Positions 9,485-20,500 of a stretch of 64,000 nt of DNA are shown here, in pieces (position 1 is the first letter of the stretch; each line of letters opens with the position of its first letter). Below the pieces are notes generated by a model. The model was given only the letters and a program-made list of their open reading frames with translations. It did no database searches and had not been told where the DNA came from. The DNA lies in the NCBI RefSeq assembly GCF_037055275.1, contig NZ_CP146343.1:4400001-4464000 (forward strand). The letters run 5' to 3'. The translations under genes and the position numbers were made by a program. The stretch comes from Pseudomonas sp. ML2-2023-3. GTDB taxonomy: Bacteria; Pseudomonadota; Gammaproteobacteria; Pseudomonadales; Pseudomonadaceae.

Positions 9485-11004
9485 CCTATGTTGAGCCAGA
9501 CGCGACCATCGCGAGCCAGCAACTCTTTGGCCGCCTCCGGGCCGTCTTCCCCGGCCTTGTAAGGCTGAACGTCAGTGTGTTCACGCCACGCATCCAGAAA
9601 AGGCTGCACACCACGCCAGCCGTTTTCAATATTGTCGGCACGCTGGAACAAGGTCTGGTCACCGGTGAGGCAGTCGTAAATCAACGTCTCGTAGCCTGTG
9701 GAAGGCTGCATTTCGAAGAAGTCCTTGTACGCAAACCCCAACTCGATATTGGCCATTTTCAGCCCGGGGCCCGGGCGCTTGGCTTGAAGGTCAAACCACA
9801 TGCCTTCGTTGGGCTGGATCTGGATACGTAAATAATTGGGCTGCAAACGTTCAACTTCGGTGTCGCGGAACTGTGCATAAGGCGCAGGCTTGAAACAGAT
9901 GGCGATTTCAGTGTCGCGCGCACTCATGCGTTTGCCGGTGCGCAGGTAGAACGGCACACCGACCCAGCGCCAGTTGTCGATCATCACCTTGAGCGCCACA
10001 AAGGTTTCAGTGCTGCTGTCAGCAGCCACGTTGTTCTCTTCGCGGTATCCCACGACCGGCTTGCCGCCGGACTCACCCTGGGTGTACTGCCCGCGTACAG
10101 AATTTTTCAACGCCTCTTCTTTCGACCAGGGGCGGATTGCTCCAATCACCTTGGCTTTTTCACCGCGCACTGCATCGGCCCCAAAGGCTGCGGGGGGCTC
10201 CATCGCCACCATCGCCAGCAGTTGAAACAAATGATTGGGCAACATGTCGCGCAAGGCGCCGGTGTGTTCGTAAAAACTGCCACGTGTCTCAACCCCGACG
10301 GTTTCAGCCGCAGTGATCTGCACATGGTCAATGTAATGATTGTTCCAGAAGGCTTCGAAAAGCCCGTTGGAGAAACGGCTGACCAAAATATTCTGGACGG
10401 TTTCCTTGCCCAGGTAATGGTCAATCCGGTAGATCTGCTTCTCGCTCATGACATTGAGCAGGCACTCATTCAATGCTTGAGCTGTCTGCACGTCAGAGCC
10501 AAAAGGTTTTTCAATGACGACCCGGCGAAATGCATCGGGGGTTTCCTTGAGCAACCCGCTGGCACCCAGCCGCTGCACGACTTCGCTGAAAAAGCGTGGT
10601 GCAGTGGCCAGGTAGAACACCGCATTGCCAGTGCCGCTGGCGATGATTTTCTGCTCCAGCGCCCCGTAGGTGCTGTCATCCAGAAAATCGCCCTGCACGT
10701 AGCTGATGTTCTTCGCCAACGAGGCCCACAAATCGGCATTCAAGCCTTGCCCGTCAGGATGATCCACCTTGCTGGACGCTTCATTGCGAATGAAGTCCTC
10801 CAGCTTTTTGGCAAACCCCTCATCACTGATCCCATTGTGGTCAACGCCCACAATGCGCAGGCCACCGTCCAGTAAACCGTCTCGACTCAAGTTGTACAGC
10901 GCAGGCATCAGCAAGCGCTTTACCAGATCACCGTGGGCACCAAACAAGAACAGAGTGGTGGGCGGCGCGGGCTTGGCGTCAGGTTTACTGGACAGATCAA
11001 TCAT
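9481..11004 (-). CDS. zwf: Glucose-6-phosphate dehydrogenase
   Basis: It oxidises glucose 6-phosphate to 6-phosphogluconolactone, feeding the pentose-phosphate and Entner-Doudoroff routes and making NADPH. At 507 aa it has family length. The coenzyme motif GAHGDLVKR (22-30) and the substrate motif RIDHYLGKE (193-201, including the catalytic His region) are clear, as is EKPFG (165-169). It overlaps gnd at its 5' end and the HAD phosphatase at its 3' end by four bases each. It is not next to pgl, edd or hexR, so this is likely a second zwf copy paired with gnd. Confidence 0.95.
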   Translation of the reverse strand: MIDLSSKPDAKPAPPTTLFLFGAHGDLVKRLLMPALYNLSRDGLLDGGLRIVGVDHNGISDEGFAKKLEDFIRNEASSKVDHPDGQGLNADLWASLAKNISYVQGDFLDDSTYGALEQKIIASGTGNAVFYLATAPRFFSEVVQRLGASGLLKETPDAFRRVVIEKPFGSDVQTAQALNECLLNVMSEKQIYRIDHYLGKETVQNILVSRFSNGLFEAFWNNHYIDHVQITAAETVGVETRGSFYEHTGALRDMLPNHLFQLLAMVAMEPPAAFGADAVRGEKAKVIGAIRPWSKEEALKNSVRGQYTQGESGGKPVVGYREENNVAADSSTETFVALKVMIDNWRWVGVPFYLRTGKRMSARDTEIAICFKPAPYAQFRDTEVERLQPNYLRIQIQPNEGMWFDLQAKRPGPGLKMANIELGFAYKDFFEMQPSTGYETLIYDCLTGDQTLFQRADNIENGWRGVQPFLDAWREHTDVQPYKAGEDGPEAAKELLARDGRVWLNIG

Positions 11005-11981
11005 TTTTTAGACGTCTCCACATGGCCACCGAAACCAAAGCGCATGGCCGATAGCATTTTGTCGCCATAGAGGCTTTGCTGGCGCGAACTGTAGCGGGCA
11101 AACAGGGCTTGCGACAACACCGGAACCGGCGTCGACTGCTCCATTGCAGCTTCGATGGTCCAGCGGCCTTCACCGCTATCTGCCACGGCGCCTGAGTAGC
11201 CATCCAGCGGCTCATCAGTGGCCAGGGCATCGGCAGTCAAATCCAGCAGCCAGGACGAAACAACGCTACCACGACGCCATACTTCGGCAATATCGCCCAG
11301 GTTCAGGTCAAAGCGCTGCTCTTCAGGCAGGTTCTCACCGCCCTTCATCTTCATCAGGTTGAAGCCTTCGGCGTAAGCCTGCATCAAACCGTATTCAATA
11401 CCGTTGTGCACCATCTTCACGAAATGACCAGCACCTGCCGGGCCCGCATGGATATAACCACGCTCGGCACGATCGTCGTCAGATACACGGTCCTTGGTGC
11501 GCGGGATGTCACCCATGCCCGGGGCCAGCGCTGCAAACAGCGGGTCCAGGTGCTTCACGACAGCGCTGTCTCCACCGATCATCATGCAATAACCGCGCTC
11601 CAGGCCCCACACGCCGCCCGAGGTACCGACGTCAACGTACTGGATGCCCTTTTCGGCCAGAGACTGCGAACGACGCATGTCATCTTTATAGAAGGTGTTA
11701 CCGCCATCGATGATGATGTCATCGGCGTCCAGCAGCTGGCTCAGGGTCTCGATGGTGTCTTCGGTCGGCGCACCTGAAGGCAGCATGACCCAGACAGCAC
11801 GGGGTTTGGCCAGGCCTGCGACCAGCGCTGGCAAATCGGCAACGCCGGTGGCGCCTTCCTGTTCCAGAGCGCTGACAAAGTCGGTATTGCGGTCAAAAAC
11901 CACGGTTGTATGCCCATTGAGCATCAGACGCCGTGCGATATTCCCGCCCATACGGCCCAATCCAATAATTCCCAACTGCAT
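11001..11981 (-). CDS. gnd: 6-phosphogluconate dehydrogenase, short decarboxylating form
   Basis: This enzyme converts 6-phosphogluconate to ribulose 5-phosphate with reduction of NAD(P). The N-terminal Rossmann motif [13 protein letters not shown] (7-19), the [13 protein letters not shown] substrate loop and [11 protein letters not shown] catalytic segment are visible. At 326 aa it belongs to the short class (GntZ/YqeC-like), not the 470-aa E. coli Gnd; short forms often prefer NAD. First gene of the gnd-zwf-HAD operon, with an AGCAACAG leader and candidate promoter just upstream. Confidence 0.93.
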   Translation of the reverse strand: MQLGIIGLGRMGGNIARRLMLNGHTTVVFDRNTDFVSALEQEGATGVADLPALVAGLAKPRAVWVMLPSGAPTEDTIETLSQLLDADDIIIDGGNTFYKDDMRRSQSLAEKGIQYVDVGTSGGVWGLERGYCMMIGGDSAVVKHLDPLFAALAPGMGDIPRTKDRVSDDDRAERGYIHAGPAGAGHFVKMVHNGIEYGLMQAYAEGFNLMKMKGGENLPEEQRFDLNLGDIAEVWRRGSVVSSWLLDLTADALATDEPLDGYSGAVADSGEGRWTIEAAMEQSTPVPVLSQALFARYSSRQQSLYGDKMLSAMRFGFGGHVETSKK

Positions 11982-12004
11982 GTACTGTTGCTCCCAACGA
12001 CAAA

Positions 12005-12032
12005 TAAATAGTTGTACAGCACCTTAGTGCAA
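12005..12032 (-). promoter_or_regulatory. Candidate sigma-70 promoter for gnd-zwf operon
   Basis: On the minus strand TTGCAC (12032-12027) and TATTTA (12010-12005) are separated by 16 bases and stand about 24 bases before the gnd start codon. The call is by eye only. Confidence 0.35.
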
Positions 12033-12345
12033 CATTGCCCAAGGTGCCCGGTCAGGATCAGTCCTGACACATGGTGCATAGTTTCGCACAAGGTGAAGGG
12101 CAGATTCCCGATTCAATACACTCAACAGACGGACGAAGCAGCAAAGATTGCAAAACCAATACCCCTCAAGGTCGCCGAATGCGCCGACACACCCCCCGCA
12201 AGCGCAGCTATTGGCGACAAAGTTTTCACATGCACTTGGAGATACTTGAACACTTTGTGGCTGCTCTTTCGTGAGGCAGCCCCCATGTGTTGTGCCTGGT
12301 TAATAGGCAACAACCATTCAAGTCAGTTATCAGCTGGAGCGCTGT
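12033..12345. other. Intergenic region upstream of cptA
   Basis: About 310 bases between the divergent gnd and cptA genes. It should hold the cptA promoter. Short open frames here lack credible starts and family features. No palindrome, terminator or RNA element stood out. Confidence 0.4.
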
Positions 12346-14088
12346 ATGGGGATGTTTAAACGCAGCAACACGTCTGCGAAAGGATTTGACTGGGCCGGCC
12401 TGGGTTGGCTGTTCCTGTTCTTCTGGTATTTTTCCGGCATCACCCAGCTACTGATCCAGCTGACCGGCACCTCCGGCTTCTCGGGGTTCCGCCAGGCCTT
12501 TGTGATGAGTGCCGTCTGGTTGGCCCCTATGCTGATGTTTCCCAAGCACACCCGCGTAATGGCTGCCGTGATTGGCGTCGTGCTGTGGGCCTGCTCGATG
12601 GCAAGCCTGGGCTACTTCTTTATCTATCAGCAAGAATTCTCGCAAAGCGTCATCTTCATCATGTTCGAATCGAACATCTCCGAAGCTGGCGAATACATGA
12701 CCCAGTATTTTGCCTGGTGGATGGTGCTGGCATTCGTGGCCCATACCGCTTTCGCCGTGTTCCTGTGGTCACGCTTGCGCCCGGTGTACCTGCCCCGCGT
12801 GCAGGCCTGGGCTGCAGCGGTTGCCATACTGGTGGCGGTTATCGGTTACCCGCTGATCAAACAGACAATGAAGCACGACTCTATGGCCTCCGCCATGGAA
12901 AGCTTCGAAAGCCGTGTCGAACCTGCAGTGCCGTGGCAGATGGTAGTGGCGTATCGCCGTTATCTGGAGCAACTGGATAACATGCAAGGCATGCTGGCCA
13001 GCGTCAGCAAGATTCCGCCCCTGACCAACCTCAAGGACAACGAAGCCGGCAAGCCAACCACCCTGGTGCTGGTCATAGGCGAATCGACCAATCGCCAGCG
13101 CATGAGCCTCTATGGCTACCCGCGCGAGACAACGCCAAACCTCGATAAATTGCGCGATCAACTGGCGATTTTCGACAACGTCGTCACTCCACGGCCCTAC
13201 ACCATTGAAGCCCTGCAACAAGTGCTGACGTTCGCTGACGAAGAAAACCCGGATCTGTATCTCAGTACTCCGTCACTGGTCAGTGTCATGAAGCAAGCGG
13301 GCTACAAGACTTTCTGGGTCACCAACCAGCAGACCATGACCAAGCGCAACACCATGCTCACCACCTTCTCCGAGCAGGCTGATGAACAGGTCTACCTCAA
13401 CAACAACCGCAACCAGAACGCTCGTCAGTACGACGGCGATGTCATTGAGCCGTTCAACAAGATCCTGGCCGACAGCGCCCCGCGCAAACTGATCGTGATC
13501 CACCTGCTCGGCACCCACATGAGCTACCAGTACCGTTACCCGCCGACCTTCGACAAGTTCGTGGACCGTACCGGTGTGCCAGCCGGACTGACCGACGACC
13601 AGGTACCGACTTACAACAGCTACGACAATGCCGTGTTGTATAACGATTTCGTGGTGTCGAGCCTGATCAAGGACTTCGCCAAGACCGACCCCAACGGCTT
13701 CCTGTTGTATCTGTCCGACCACGGCGAAGATGTATTCGATTCGGTCGGTCACAACACCCTGGGCCGTAACGAAGCCAAGCCGACAGCACCGATGTACACC
13801 ATTCCGTTCATGGCCTGGGCATCGCCAAAATGGCGTGAAAACCACACCTGGAATTTCGCCAGTGACCTCAGCCGTCCTTACAGCAGCTCGCAGTTCATCC
13901 ATACCTGGACTGATCTGGCCGGCCTGAGTGCCGATGAACTGGACGACAAGAAAAGCCTGGTCAGCGATCAGTTTGTCGCCCGCCCGCAACTGATTGGCGA
14001 TCCGTACTCGCGCCCGCAGAAAGCCTTGATCGACTTCAGCCTGATCAAGCCTAAACCTCCGGCTGCAGGCAATGTAGCCAAGCAATAA
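12346..14088 (+). CDS. cptA: Phosphoethanolamine transferase CptA
   Basis: This inner-membrane enzyme moves phosphoethanolamine from phosphatidylethanolamine to lipopolysaccharide core (heptose in E. coli CptA). The 580-aa protein has five N-terminal membrane helices (about 15-180) and a periplasmic sulfatase-fold domain. Visible are LVIGESTNRQRMSLYGYPRE, the nucleophile-region threonine in RPYTIEALQQ, LLGTHMSY and LSDHGEDVFD. Length and motifs match E. coli CptA (577 aa) far better than EptA or EptB. The start was chosen at 12346 with GGAG upstream; ATG at 12352 is also possible. A strong terminator follows. Confidence 0.9.
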   Translation: MGMFKRSNTSAKGFDWAGLGWLFLFFWYFSGITQLLIQLTGTSGFSGFRQAFVMSAVWLAPMLMFPKHTRVMAAVIGVVLWACSMASLGYFFIYQQEFSQSVIFIMFESNISEAGEYMTQYFAWWMVLAFVAHTAFAVFLWSRLRPVYLPRVQAWAAAVAILVAVIGYPLIKQTMKHDSMASAMESFESRVEPAVPWQMVVAYRRYLEQLDNMQGMLASVSKIPPLTNLKDNEAGKPTTLVLVIGESTNRQRMSLYGYPRETTPNLDKLRDQLAIFDNVVTPRPYTIEALQQVLTFADEENPDLYLSTPSLVSVMKQAGYKTFWVTNQQTMTKRNTMLTTFSEQADEQVYLNNNRNQNARQYDGDVIEPFNKILADSAPRKLIVIHLLGTHMSYQYRYPPTFDKFVDRTGVPAGLTDDQVPTYNSYDNAVLYNDFVVSSLIKDFAKTDPNGFLLYLSDHGEDVFDSVGHNTLGRNEAKPTAPMYTIPFMAWASPKWRENHTWNFASDLSRPYSSSQFIHTWTDLAGLSADELDDKKSLVSDQFVARPQLIGDPYSRPQKALIDFSLIKPKPPAAGNVAKQ

Positions 14089-14095
14089 ATAACCT

Positions 14096-14125
14096 GCAGG
14101 GCGCCAATGGCGCCCTGCTCGTTTT
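14096..14125 (+). terminator. Rho-independent terminator after cptA
   Basis: A perfect 10-bp stem, GCAGGGCGCC (14096-14105) and GGCGCCCTGC (14109-14118), with loop AAT, is followed by TCGTTTTC. It starts eight bases past the cptA stop. Confidence 0.85.
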
Positions 14126-14140
14126 CAGGCACACACATCA

Positions 14141-14157
14141 CAAATAATTCTCTTTAC
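14141..14157 (+). promoter_or_regulatory. Possible Fur box upstream of siderophore receptor
   Basis: CAAATAATTCTCTTTAC keeps the AATAATTCTC core often seen in Pseudomonas Fur sites and lies 73 bases before the receptor start. The second half is a poor match to the 19-bp consensus. Confidence 0.35.
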
Positions 14158-14229
14158 CCCTAAACCTTCTCCTTGTCATTCGTTTGAAGCACTAGACAAC
14201 TTCATAACAACGACAAGGAGTCGGCAGCG

Positions 14230-16473
14230 ATGTTCGCGCCATTTACCCGTTCCATGACCCTGACACTCGGGCTTATCGGCACTACCGTCAGCCCGCAATT
14301 GTTGGCCGACACCGAGCAGGATGACGTAGAGAAAACCTCCCGTTCACTGGAACTGGGCAGTACCAGTGTCACCGCCCAAGGCCTGGGCGCCAGCACCGAA
14401 AATACCGGTTCCTACACCACGGGCTCGACCAGCACCGCGACCAAACTCAACCTGAGTATTCGCGAAACTCCGCAGTCGATCTCAGTCGTCACCCGTCAGG
14501 AGATGGATGACTTCAACCTCAACACCCTGACCGAGGCCATGCGCCATACCACGGGGATTGTGGTGCAGCACAACGACTCCGACCGGGTCAGTTATTCATC
14601 ACGCGGCTACACCATCTCCAATTTCCAGATTGACGGGATGCTCAATACGTTCAGTTTTATGAAGACTGATGCCGACACCATCATCTACGACCGAATTGAA
14701 GTGGTGCGCGGCGCCACCGGCCTCACAACCGGCGCGGGCGATCCGTCGGGCACCATCAACATGATCCGCAAACGCCCCACCCACCAATTGCAGGCCAAGG
14801 CCGGGGCAACAGGCGGCAGTTACGATGACTATTACAGCTATGTCGACGTGGGCGGCCCGCTGGCTTTCGACGGTCGTTTGCGCGGGCGCACCGTGTTGTC
14901 TTATCGCGACAGCAAGTCGTTTCGCGATATCTATGCACTCAAGCGTGAAGTGGCCTACGGCATTCTGGAAGCAGACCTGACCGACACCACCCTCCTGGCA
15001 GTGGGTTACGACTACCAGGACAAACAGGTAAAAGGGTCGTCCTGGGGGACCACTCCCTATTGGACCGGTTCGGGCGAGAAAGCCAAATTTGGCCGCTCAA
15101 CCAACCTGGCCACCTCCTGGAGTTCATGGCCGATGAAGGACAAGACCGCCTTCGCCACCCTGGACCAGCAACTGTCCAATGACTGGCACCTCAAAGCGGC
15201 CTATACCCATCGCACCAGTGACGCCGAAGGCAAGGTCTACTACGCCGGGGGCGGTTTCCCCAATGCCGATGGCACAGGTATGTCGGCCTATAACAGCCAT
15301 TTTATCGGCGAAGAAAAAATGACCGCCGTCGACGTCAATATCTCAGGCACTTACCCCTTGTTCGGGCGTGACCACGAGTTGATGGTGGGTTACGGCCAGG
15401 CCAAAAACGACAACACGTCACCCTTGATGATTAACCTCAACCCAGAGACCTACGACACCATTCCAAACTGGCAGGACATGAGTTCGATTCCCAAGTATCA
15501 GGACTTTAATACCGGCATTGAGGGCAGCCAAAACATCGTCAAACAAAAGTCCGGTTACCTGGCTACACGCTTCAACCTGACGGATGAATGGCATGCCGTA
15601 CTCGGCACCCGTTATGGCAGCTGGAAAAGCTCCAACGCCAACACCGTGTTTGTTGAGAACAATTCAGGCCCTCTCAAGCACACAAAAGTCAGCCAGACAC
15701 AAAACGACATCATTACGCCTTACGCGGGCTTGCTGTATGACTTCACCGAGGAGTTGACGGTCTACGCGAGCTACACCGATATTTTCAAACCTACAACCAA
15801 CAAGGGCGTAGGCGATGCTTATCTTGAACCGGTGGTGGGTAGCAATTATGAACTGGGCTTGAAGGGCAGCTTCTTGCAAGAACGCCTCAACCTGTCGACA
15901 GCCGTGTTCTGGAGCAAGCAGGACAACGTACCGGAAATCGACGACTCAGTGCCTCGCGGCCCCAAGGGCGAGGAATATTACAAATCCGGTGGCAAGGGCA
16001 ACAAGATCAATGGCTTTGAGGTCGAACTGGCCGGTGAGGTCATGCAGGACTGGAACATGGTCGCCGGTTACACCTACACCCATTCACGCAACGCCGCAGG
16101 CCAACGCATGAATACCGCGTCGCCATTGAATCTGGTCAAGATTTCGAGCACCTACCGCCTGCCAGGTGAGTGGAATGCCATGACCGTGGGCGCCGCCGTC
16201 AACTGGCAAAGCGATATCTATCGCGCTGCCAACCGTCCTACCGGACAGAAAAATGCAGCGGGTTATCCGATCACCTTTAAAGAAGACATCACCCAAAAGT
16301 CCTACACCCTCGTCGACCTGATGGCCCGCTACACATTCGACGAACACGTCTCGGCATCATTGAACGTCAAGAACCTGCTCGATCAGAAGTATTACGAAAA
16401 CGTCGGCTTCTATAACGGCGTGTTCTGGGGCGAACCGCGAACGGTGAGTGTTGGCCTGGAGTGGACGCTCTAA
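14230..16473 (+). CDS. TonB-dependent ferric siderophore receptor
   Basis: This outer-membrane gated channel is 747 aa. Signal peptide is about residues 1-26 (cut near LLA-DTE). The plug domain begins around 75 with LSIRETPQSISVVTRQEM, and the rest is a 22-strand barrel ending in SVGLEWTL. The N-terminal signalling (STN) domain of FpvA/FecA-type transducers is absent, so it should not signal to a FecIR pair itself. The RETPQSISVVTRQ plug resembles FhuE, FoxA and ferripyoverdine receptors, which take hydroxamate siderophores. The ligand cannot be read from sequence. AAGGAG precedes the start, and a possible Fur box lies upstream. Confidence 0.88.
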   Translation: MFAPFTRSMTLTLGLIGTTVSPQLLADTEQDDVEKTSRSLELGSTSVTAQGLGASTENTGSYTTGSTSTATKLNLSIRETPQSISVVTRQEMDDFNLNTLTEAMRHTTGIVVQHNDSDRVSYSSRGYTISNFQIDGMLNTFSFMKTDADTIIYDRIEVVRGATGLTTGAGDPSGTINMIRKRPTHQLQAKAGATGGSYDDYYSYVDVGGPLAFDGRLRGRTVLSYRDSKSFRDIYALKREVAYGILEADLTDTTLLAVGYDYQDKQVKGSSWGTTPYWTGSGEKAKFGRSTNLATSWSSWPMKDKTAFATLDQQLSNDWHLKAAYTHRTSDAEGKVYYAGGGFPNADGTGMSAYNSHFIGEEKMTAVDVNISGTYPLFGRDHELMVGYGQAKNDNTSPLMINLNPETYDTIPNWQDMSSIPKYQDFNTGIEGSQNIVKQKSGYLATRFNLTDEWHAVLGTRYGSWKSSNANTVFVENNSGPLKHTKVSQTQNDIITPYAGLLYDFTEELTVYASYTDIFKPTTNKGVGDAYLEPVVGSNYELGLKGSFLQERLNLSTAVFWSKQDNVPEIDDSVPRGPKGEEYYKSGGKGNKINGFEVELAGEVMQDWNMVAGYTYTHSRNAAGQRMNTASPLNLVKISSTYRLPGEWNAMTVGAAVNWQSDIYRAANRPTGQKNAAGYPITFKEDITQKSYTLVDLMARYTFDEHVSASLNVKNLLDQKYYENVGFYNGVFWGEPRTVSVGLEWTL

Positions 16474-16492
16474 ACCGGAGCTTTATCAAGCA

Positions 16493-16538
16493 CAGCGGGA
16501 GCAGGCTTGCTCGCGATGCAATCGCCGCGGCAAGCCTG
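16493..16538. repeat. REP-type palindromic repeat
   Basis: CAGCGGGAGCAGGCTTGCTC is the Pseudomonas REP core, followed by CGCGATGC and an inverted partner CGGCAAGCCTG. It lies between the converging receptor and GNAT genes, a usual REP position. Confidence 0.7.
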
Positions 16539-16603
16539 AAACACCGCCCCACCTGCATGACGGGCAAGCACCGTTCCCGCAGGACGTGTGAAACCCGCCG
16601 CGC

Positions 16604-17089
16604 TTACAAATATTTGTTCCAGAACATCATGCGCCCGTGAGCAGGGTCGAGCTGACCATCGCTGAAACCAAACTTGCGATAGGAACCTTGAGCCACGGGG
16701 TTGCCCTCAAGCACTTCCAGGGTGATCTTGCAGCAGCCTCGCTCACGGGCAATGTCTTCGACCTTGAGCAACATTTTCTGACTCAGGCCCAGACCGCGAA
16801 ACGTATCCACCACTGACACATCATGTACGTTGACTAACGGTTTGCCAGCAAACGTCGAAAAACCTTCAAAACAGTTCACCAGACCTGCCGCCTCGCCGTT
16901 GACGAACGCCAGCACGCTAAACGCATGAGGGCGTCTGGCAAGCTCTGCCGGCAATTGCGCCAACACGTCCTGCGACAACTCTTCACCTCCACCCATGGGG
17001 TCTTTGGCGTAGTGGTTCAACACGTCTCTCAGCGCTTGAGCATGAACCGGGTTTGTATAATCAGCTTGAACTACCACGACATCCGACAT
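16604..17089 (-). CDS. GNAT-family N-acetyltransferase
   Basis: This acyl-CoA-dependent acetyltransferase is 161 aa from the chosen start. The GNAT core is clear: VHDVSVVDTFRGLGLSQKML (motif A, with the R-G-x-G-x acetyl-CoA loop) and YRKFGFSDGQ (motif B). The target is unknown. I used the ATG at 17089 because GAGGA lies nine bases before it; the frame is open further upstream to 17164 but has no better start. It is a single gene convergent with the TonB receptor. Confidence 0.78.
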   Translation of the reverse strand: MSDVVVVQADYTNPVHAQALRDVLNHYAKDPMGGGEELSQDVLAQLPAELARRPHAFSVLAFVNGEAAGLVNCFEGFSTFAGKPLVNVHDVSVVDTFRGLGLSQKMLLKVEDIARERGCCKITLEVLEGNPVAQGSYRKFGFSDGQLDPAHGRMMFWNKYL

Positions 17090-17175
17090 TACGGGCATTC
17101 CTCGACCAATCCTGGTTCTGTTTATGAGAACACCAGACCTTAGCGCGGCCCCTGTGAAGCACACAAGTATCCGTT

Positions 17176-17505
17176 TCAGGGCAAGTGCGTGGAATCAAGC
17201 ATCGACATCCGGGTGGCGAGCTGATTTGAAAAACTCTCAGCATCCGTATAAATCAGTACATGGCGAAACTGCGAATTTTCCTTGTGGAATTGAGCTTCAT
17301 CCGCAATGCCCCCTCCTGCCATTTTCTGGCTGATCAGCAGCACGTCATACTCATTGGTCCGGGCTGCTCTCAAGCTCACCAAGGCCTCAGGGTTGTACAA
17401 AGGCGCGATCCGGTAATAGCCCAGAAGGTTAAGAGCCCTTTCCATTTTCAGCGCTTGTACTGGATCATCATCGGCAATCAATATTCGTAATGTTTTTGTT
17501 GGCAT
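17176..17505 (-). CDS. Stand-alone degenerate receiver domain protein
   Basis: The 109-aa product looks like a CheY-type receiver: ILIADDDP at the start (acidic pocket Asp12-14) and the conserved Thr in VLIYTDAES. The phosphoacceptor position is changed: YDVLLISQKM has Ser59 where receivers have Asp, and the C-terminal lysine/proline switch is missing because the protein stops early. It therefore probably cannot be phosphorylated normally. Start at 17505 (GAGG five bases upstream); the frame could start at 17523, overlapping the kinase stop. It is the last gene of the response-regulator/hybrid-kinase operon. Confidence 0.7.
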   Translation of the reverse strand: MPTKTLRILIADDDPVQALKMERALNLLGYYRIAPLYNPEALVSLRAARTNEYDVLLISQKMAGGGIADEAQFHKENSQFRHVLIYTDAESFSNQLATRMSMLDSTHLP

Positions 17506-17515
17506 TTTGGCCTCG

Positions 17516-20500
17516 TCATTCATGAGACTCATCGGCTTGAGCATAACGGTCCAGCTCGTCGGCCAGTTGCTCCATGCTGTAGTGCAGTGCATCGACAGCA
17601 CCAGCAAGACCTTGTGGTTCCGCCATCCTGCAAATCTCTTCCAGTTGCTCGCAACACTCAATCAGCTTCCTGGCTTGAATGAGCTTGCCTCCTCCTTTGA
17701 CACCATGTGCCAGAGCACTCAATCCCTCATAATCATCTTTCACAAACAGCTCGATCAGTGCGCCGAGGTCCTGGCGATTACTGATGGCCAGTTCAGCGAG
17801 CAGTTTGTGGACCACCCCATCATCACCTTGGCTCAACTGTTTAAGATAAGTCAGATCAATCTGCCCGTCAGACTCATCGGCACTCTTGCCTGATGGCCCC
17901 TGCGGTACCCCAGACGCCAGGCAGGCACTCAAGTCCTTCAAACTGATGGGCTTGAACAAGCATTGATCCATTCCAGCTTCCCGGCAACGCACAGCTTCCT
18001 CTGGTTGTGCGTTGGCCGTAAAACCAAAAATCTGGCAGGGCGCTCGCCCCAACGCGACCTCCTCTGACCGCACTGCCCGTGCCAGCTCATAGCCATCCAT
18101 GACCGGCATGGAACAATCAGTGATGACCACGTCAAACTGCCCCATCCGCCATGCCTTCAGACCCAGCGCACCATTTTCGGCGTCGGCCACGCGGTGCCCC
18201 AGGTAGCTGAGTTGTTGGGCCAGCAGCATCCGATTCGCCGGATAATCATCCACCACCAATACATTCAGCGAGCGTGTGCTCCCGACTTCTTGCTGCGCCT
18301 CGTCGACGGCGATTTCTTCAGGTTCAAGCAATGGCACCACCATCGTGATCTCAACCTGAGTTCCGGCCCCCTGCACGCTACTGAGGTGCAACTGCCCGCC
18401 CATCATTTCGCAGAGTTCACGGCTAATCACCAAGCCCAACCCTGAGCCACTACGCGCAGACTGGGTGTTGTTGCTGGCCTGAACAAATGGACTGAACAGT
18501 CGAGACTGGTCTTCGTCAGAAATACCGACGCCCGTATCCTCAACGCGCAAACACACCGACACCTGCTGCCCATCGTGAGCAGGCTCTACGTTCAGTTTCA
18601 GCCGAACTGCGCCCACATTCGTGAACTTGATGGCATTGCTCAACATGTTGGAGACGACTTGTTTAAAACGCATCGGATCGATCATGACATCTGTGTCCGA
18701 CGCAGGGCTCAATTCGCATATCAGGCTCAAGTGCTTCTGGCGTGCAAGCCCATCGAACATCCGTGCCACGGCCTCTACCAGGGACTTGAGATTGGAGCGC
18801 TTGGGGGTCAATGACAAATAACCGGATTCAATACGCGCGATATCCAGAATATCGCCAATCAAGTCGAGTAACTCGCGGGCCGAGACGGATGCCACTTCGA
18901 TTGCAAACCGATCCATGACACCCTGGTCGGCTTTTTTCATGGCCAGTTCAAGCATGCCGATTACCGCATTCATGGGTGTGCGTATTTCATGACTCATGGT
19001 CGCCAGGAATGTTGTCTTCGCCCGATTAGCCTCATCGGCACTTTGTTTGGCGACGTTCAACTCGTTCATTAGCTGCTGGCGCCTGGCAATCACTCGCTGC
19101 AAGTAAGTAATCCAGGCAACCGCCACCAAGAGCAGGGCCGCCGCAATGGCGAACCCTTGAATAATTGCCGCACGATTACGCAGCCAATAGCTTTCAACGA
19201 CGGGTATGTCAGTGCGCCAACGGCCGGTCAGCTCACTCATTTCTCCTGGGGTAATGCTCATGAGCGCCTTGCCCAGAATGGAGTTCAGCTGCGGATCATT
19301 GCTGGCTGTGGCAAAGCCGATCTGCTCGGGTTGTGTGCCTACCGTGCTGGTGATTTGCAGCTGTTTACTAAATCGCCTCGAGACCAGATAGCGTGCACTG
19401 ACCAGCGCACTGACCGCCGCATCAGCTGCGCCTTCTGCCACCATGCTCAGGGCCGCAGGAGGGTTGTCAGCCTCCACCACCTGAATGCCGGGGTAGTTCT
19501 GCTCAATAAACTCGCGCAACACGTTGCCCCGCACCAATGCCACCCGCCGGCCCGACATTTCATCCAGGGTTTCAGGCACATCAGAACCAATACGGGTGGT
19601 CAGCACAAAAGGCGTTGTGAGGTAAGGTCTGGTAAAGCGCAGTTGATTCTCTCGGGCAGTACCGCTCGTGATCCCTCCCAGCATGTGTGCCTTGCCCGAA
19701 CTGACCAGCTTAACCCCCTCAGCCACCGTGCTCTCGCGCACGGCTTCGAACTCAAGTCCTGTGTGTGCACTGATCTTGGTTAACAGATCAGCAATCAAAC
19801 CCTTGAACGTGCCCTGCTCATCAAAGAATGACAACGGTACAAACTGATCATTGATCGCCACCTTTATCCTGGGGTGCATAGCCATCCATCGTTGCTCGCC
19901 AGGGCTGGGGTTAAAGCGCCAGGGGTTGGTGATTTGAGGCCCGTCGGAGCTCCAGCGCCGCAGGATCGTCATGCGCGCACTGGGCGGAATCACCGCCAGC
20001 GCCGCATTAACAACGCGCAGCAATCTGGGGTTATCGCGGCGTACCGCAAAAGAGAACGGGTTGTCTTCCAGCCGGGAAAAGTCAGCCAGTTGCACGTTGT
20101 TCAGGTAGTTTTTGTTGATCAGGTAATTGGCACTGATGTAATCCCCGAGGTAGACGTCGGCCTGGCCAAACGCTACGGCGCCGATCGCCGTCAGGGTTGA
20201 GGGATACAACTGCAAGGTAGCCTTGGGGTAAAAATCCTTGACCTTTTGGGGCGGTAAATAGTGATCAAGCATGGCCACACGCAACCCTGCCAGATCGACA
20301 GGTGGACGCTCACGATTACTGATGCGCGTCACCAGCGCAGGCGAATCGTCTGCGTAGGCAAGGCTTAGCACCAACTGGGGATCTTGTGCCTCGAAACCAT
20401 TGGAGCTGCTTAATAAGTCCAGCTCGCCCTGCTTGAGTGCTTCTATCGCCAACGGCCTCGAGGGATACCGTTTGACCTCAATATCGATGTGCAGCAACTG

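Noticed and set aside
12012..12359. 115-codon plus-strand frame upstream of cptA
   Set aside because: No RBS, no family features, and it overlaps the cptA RBS and start.
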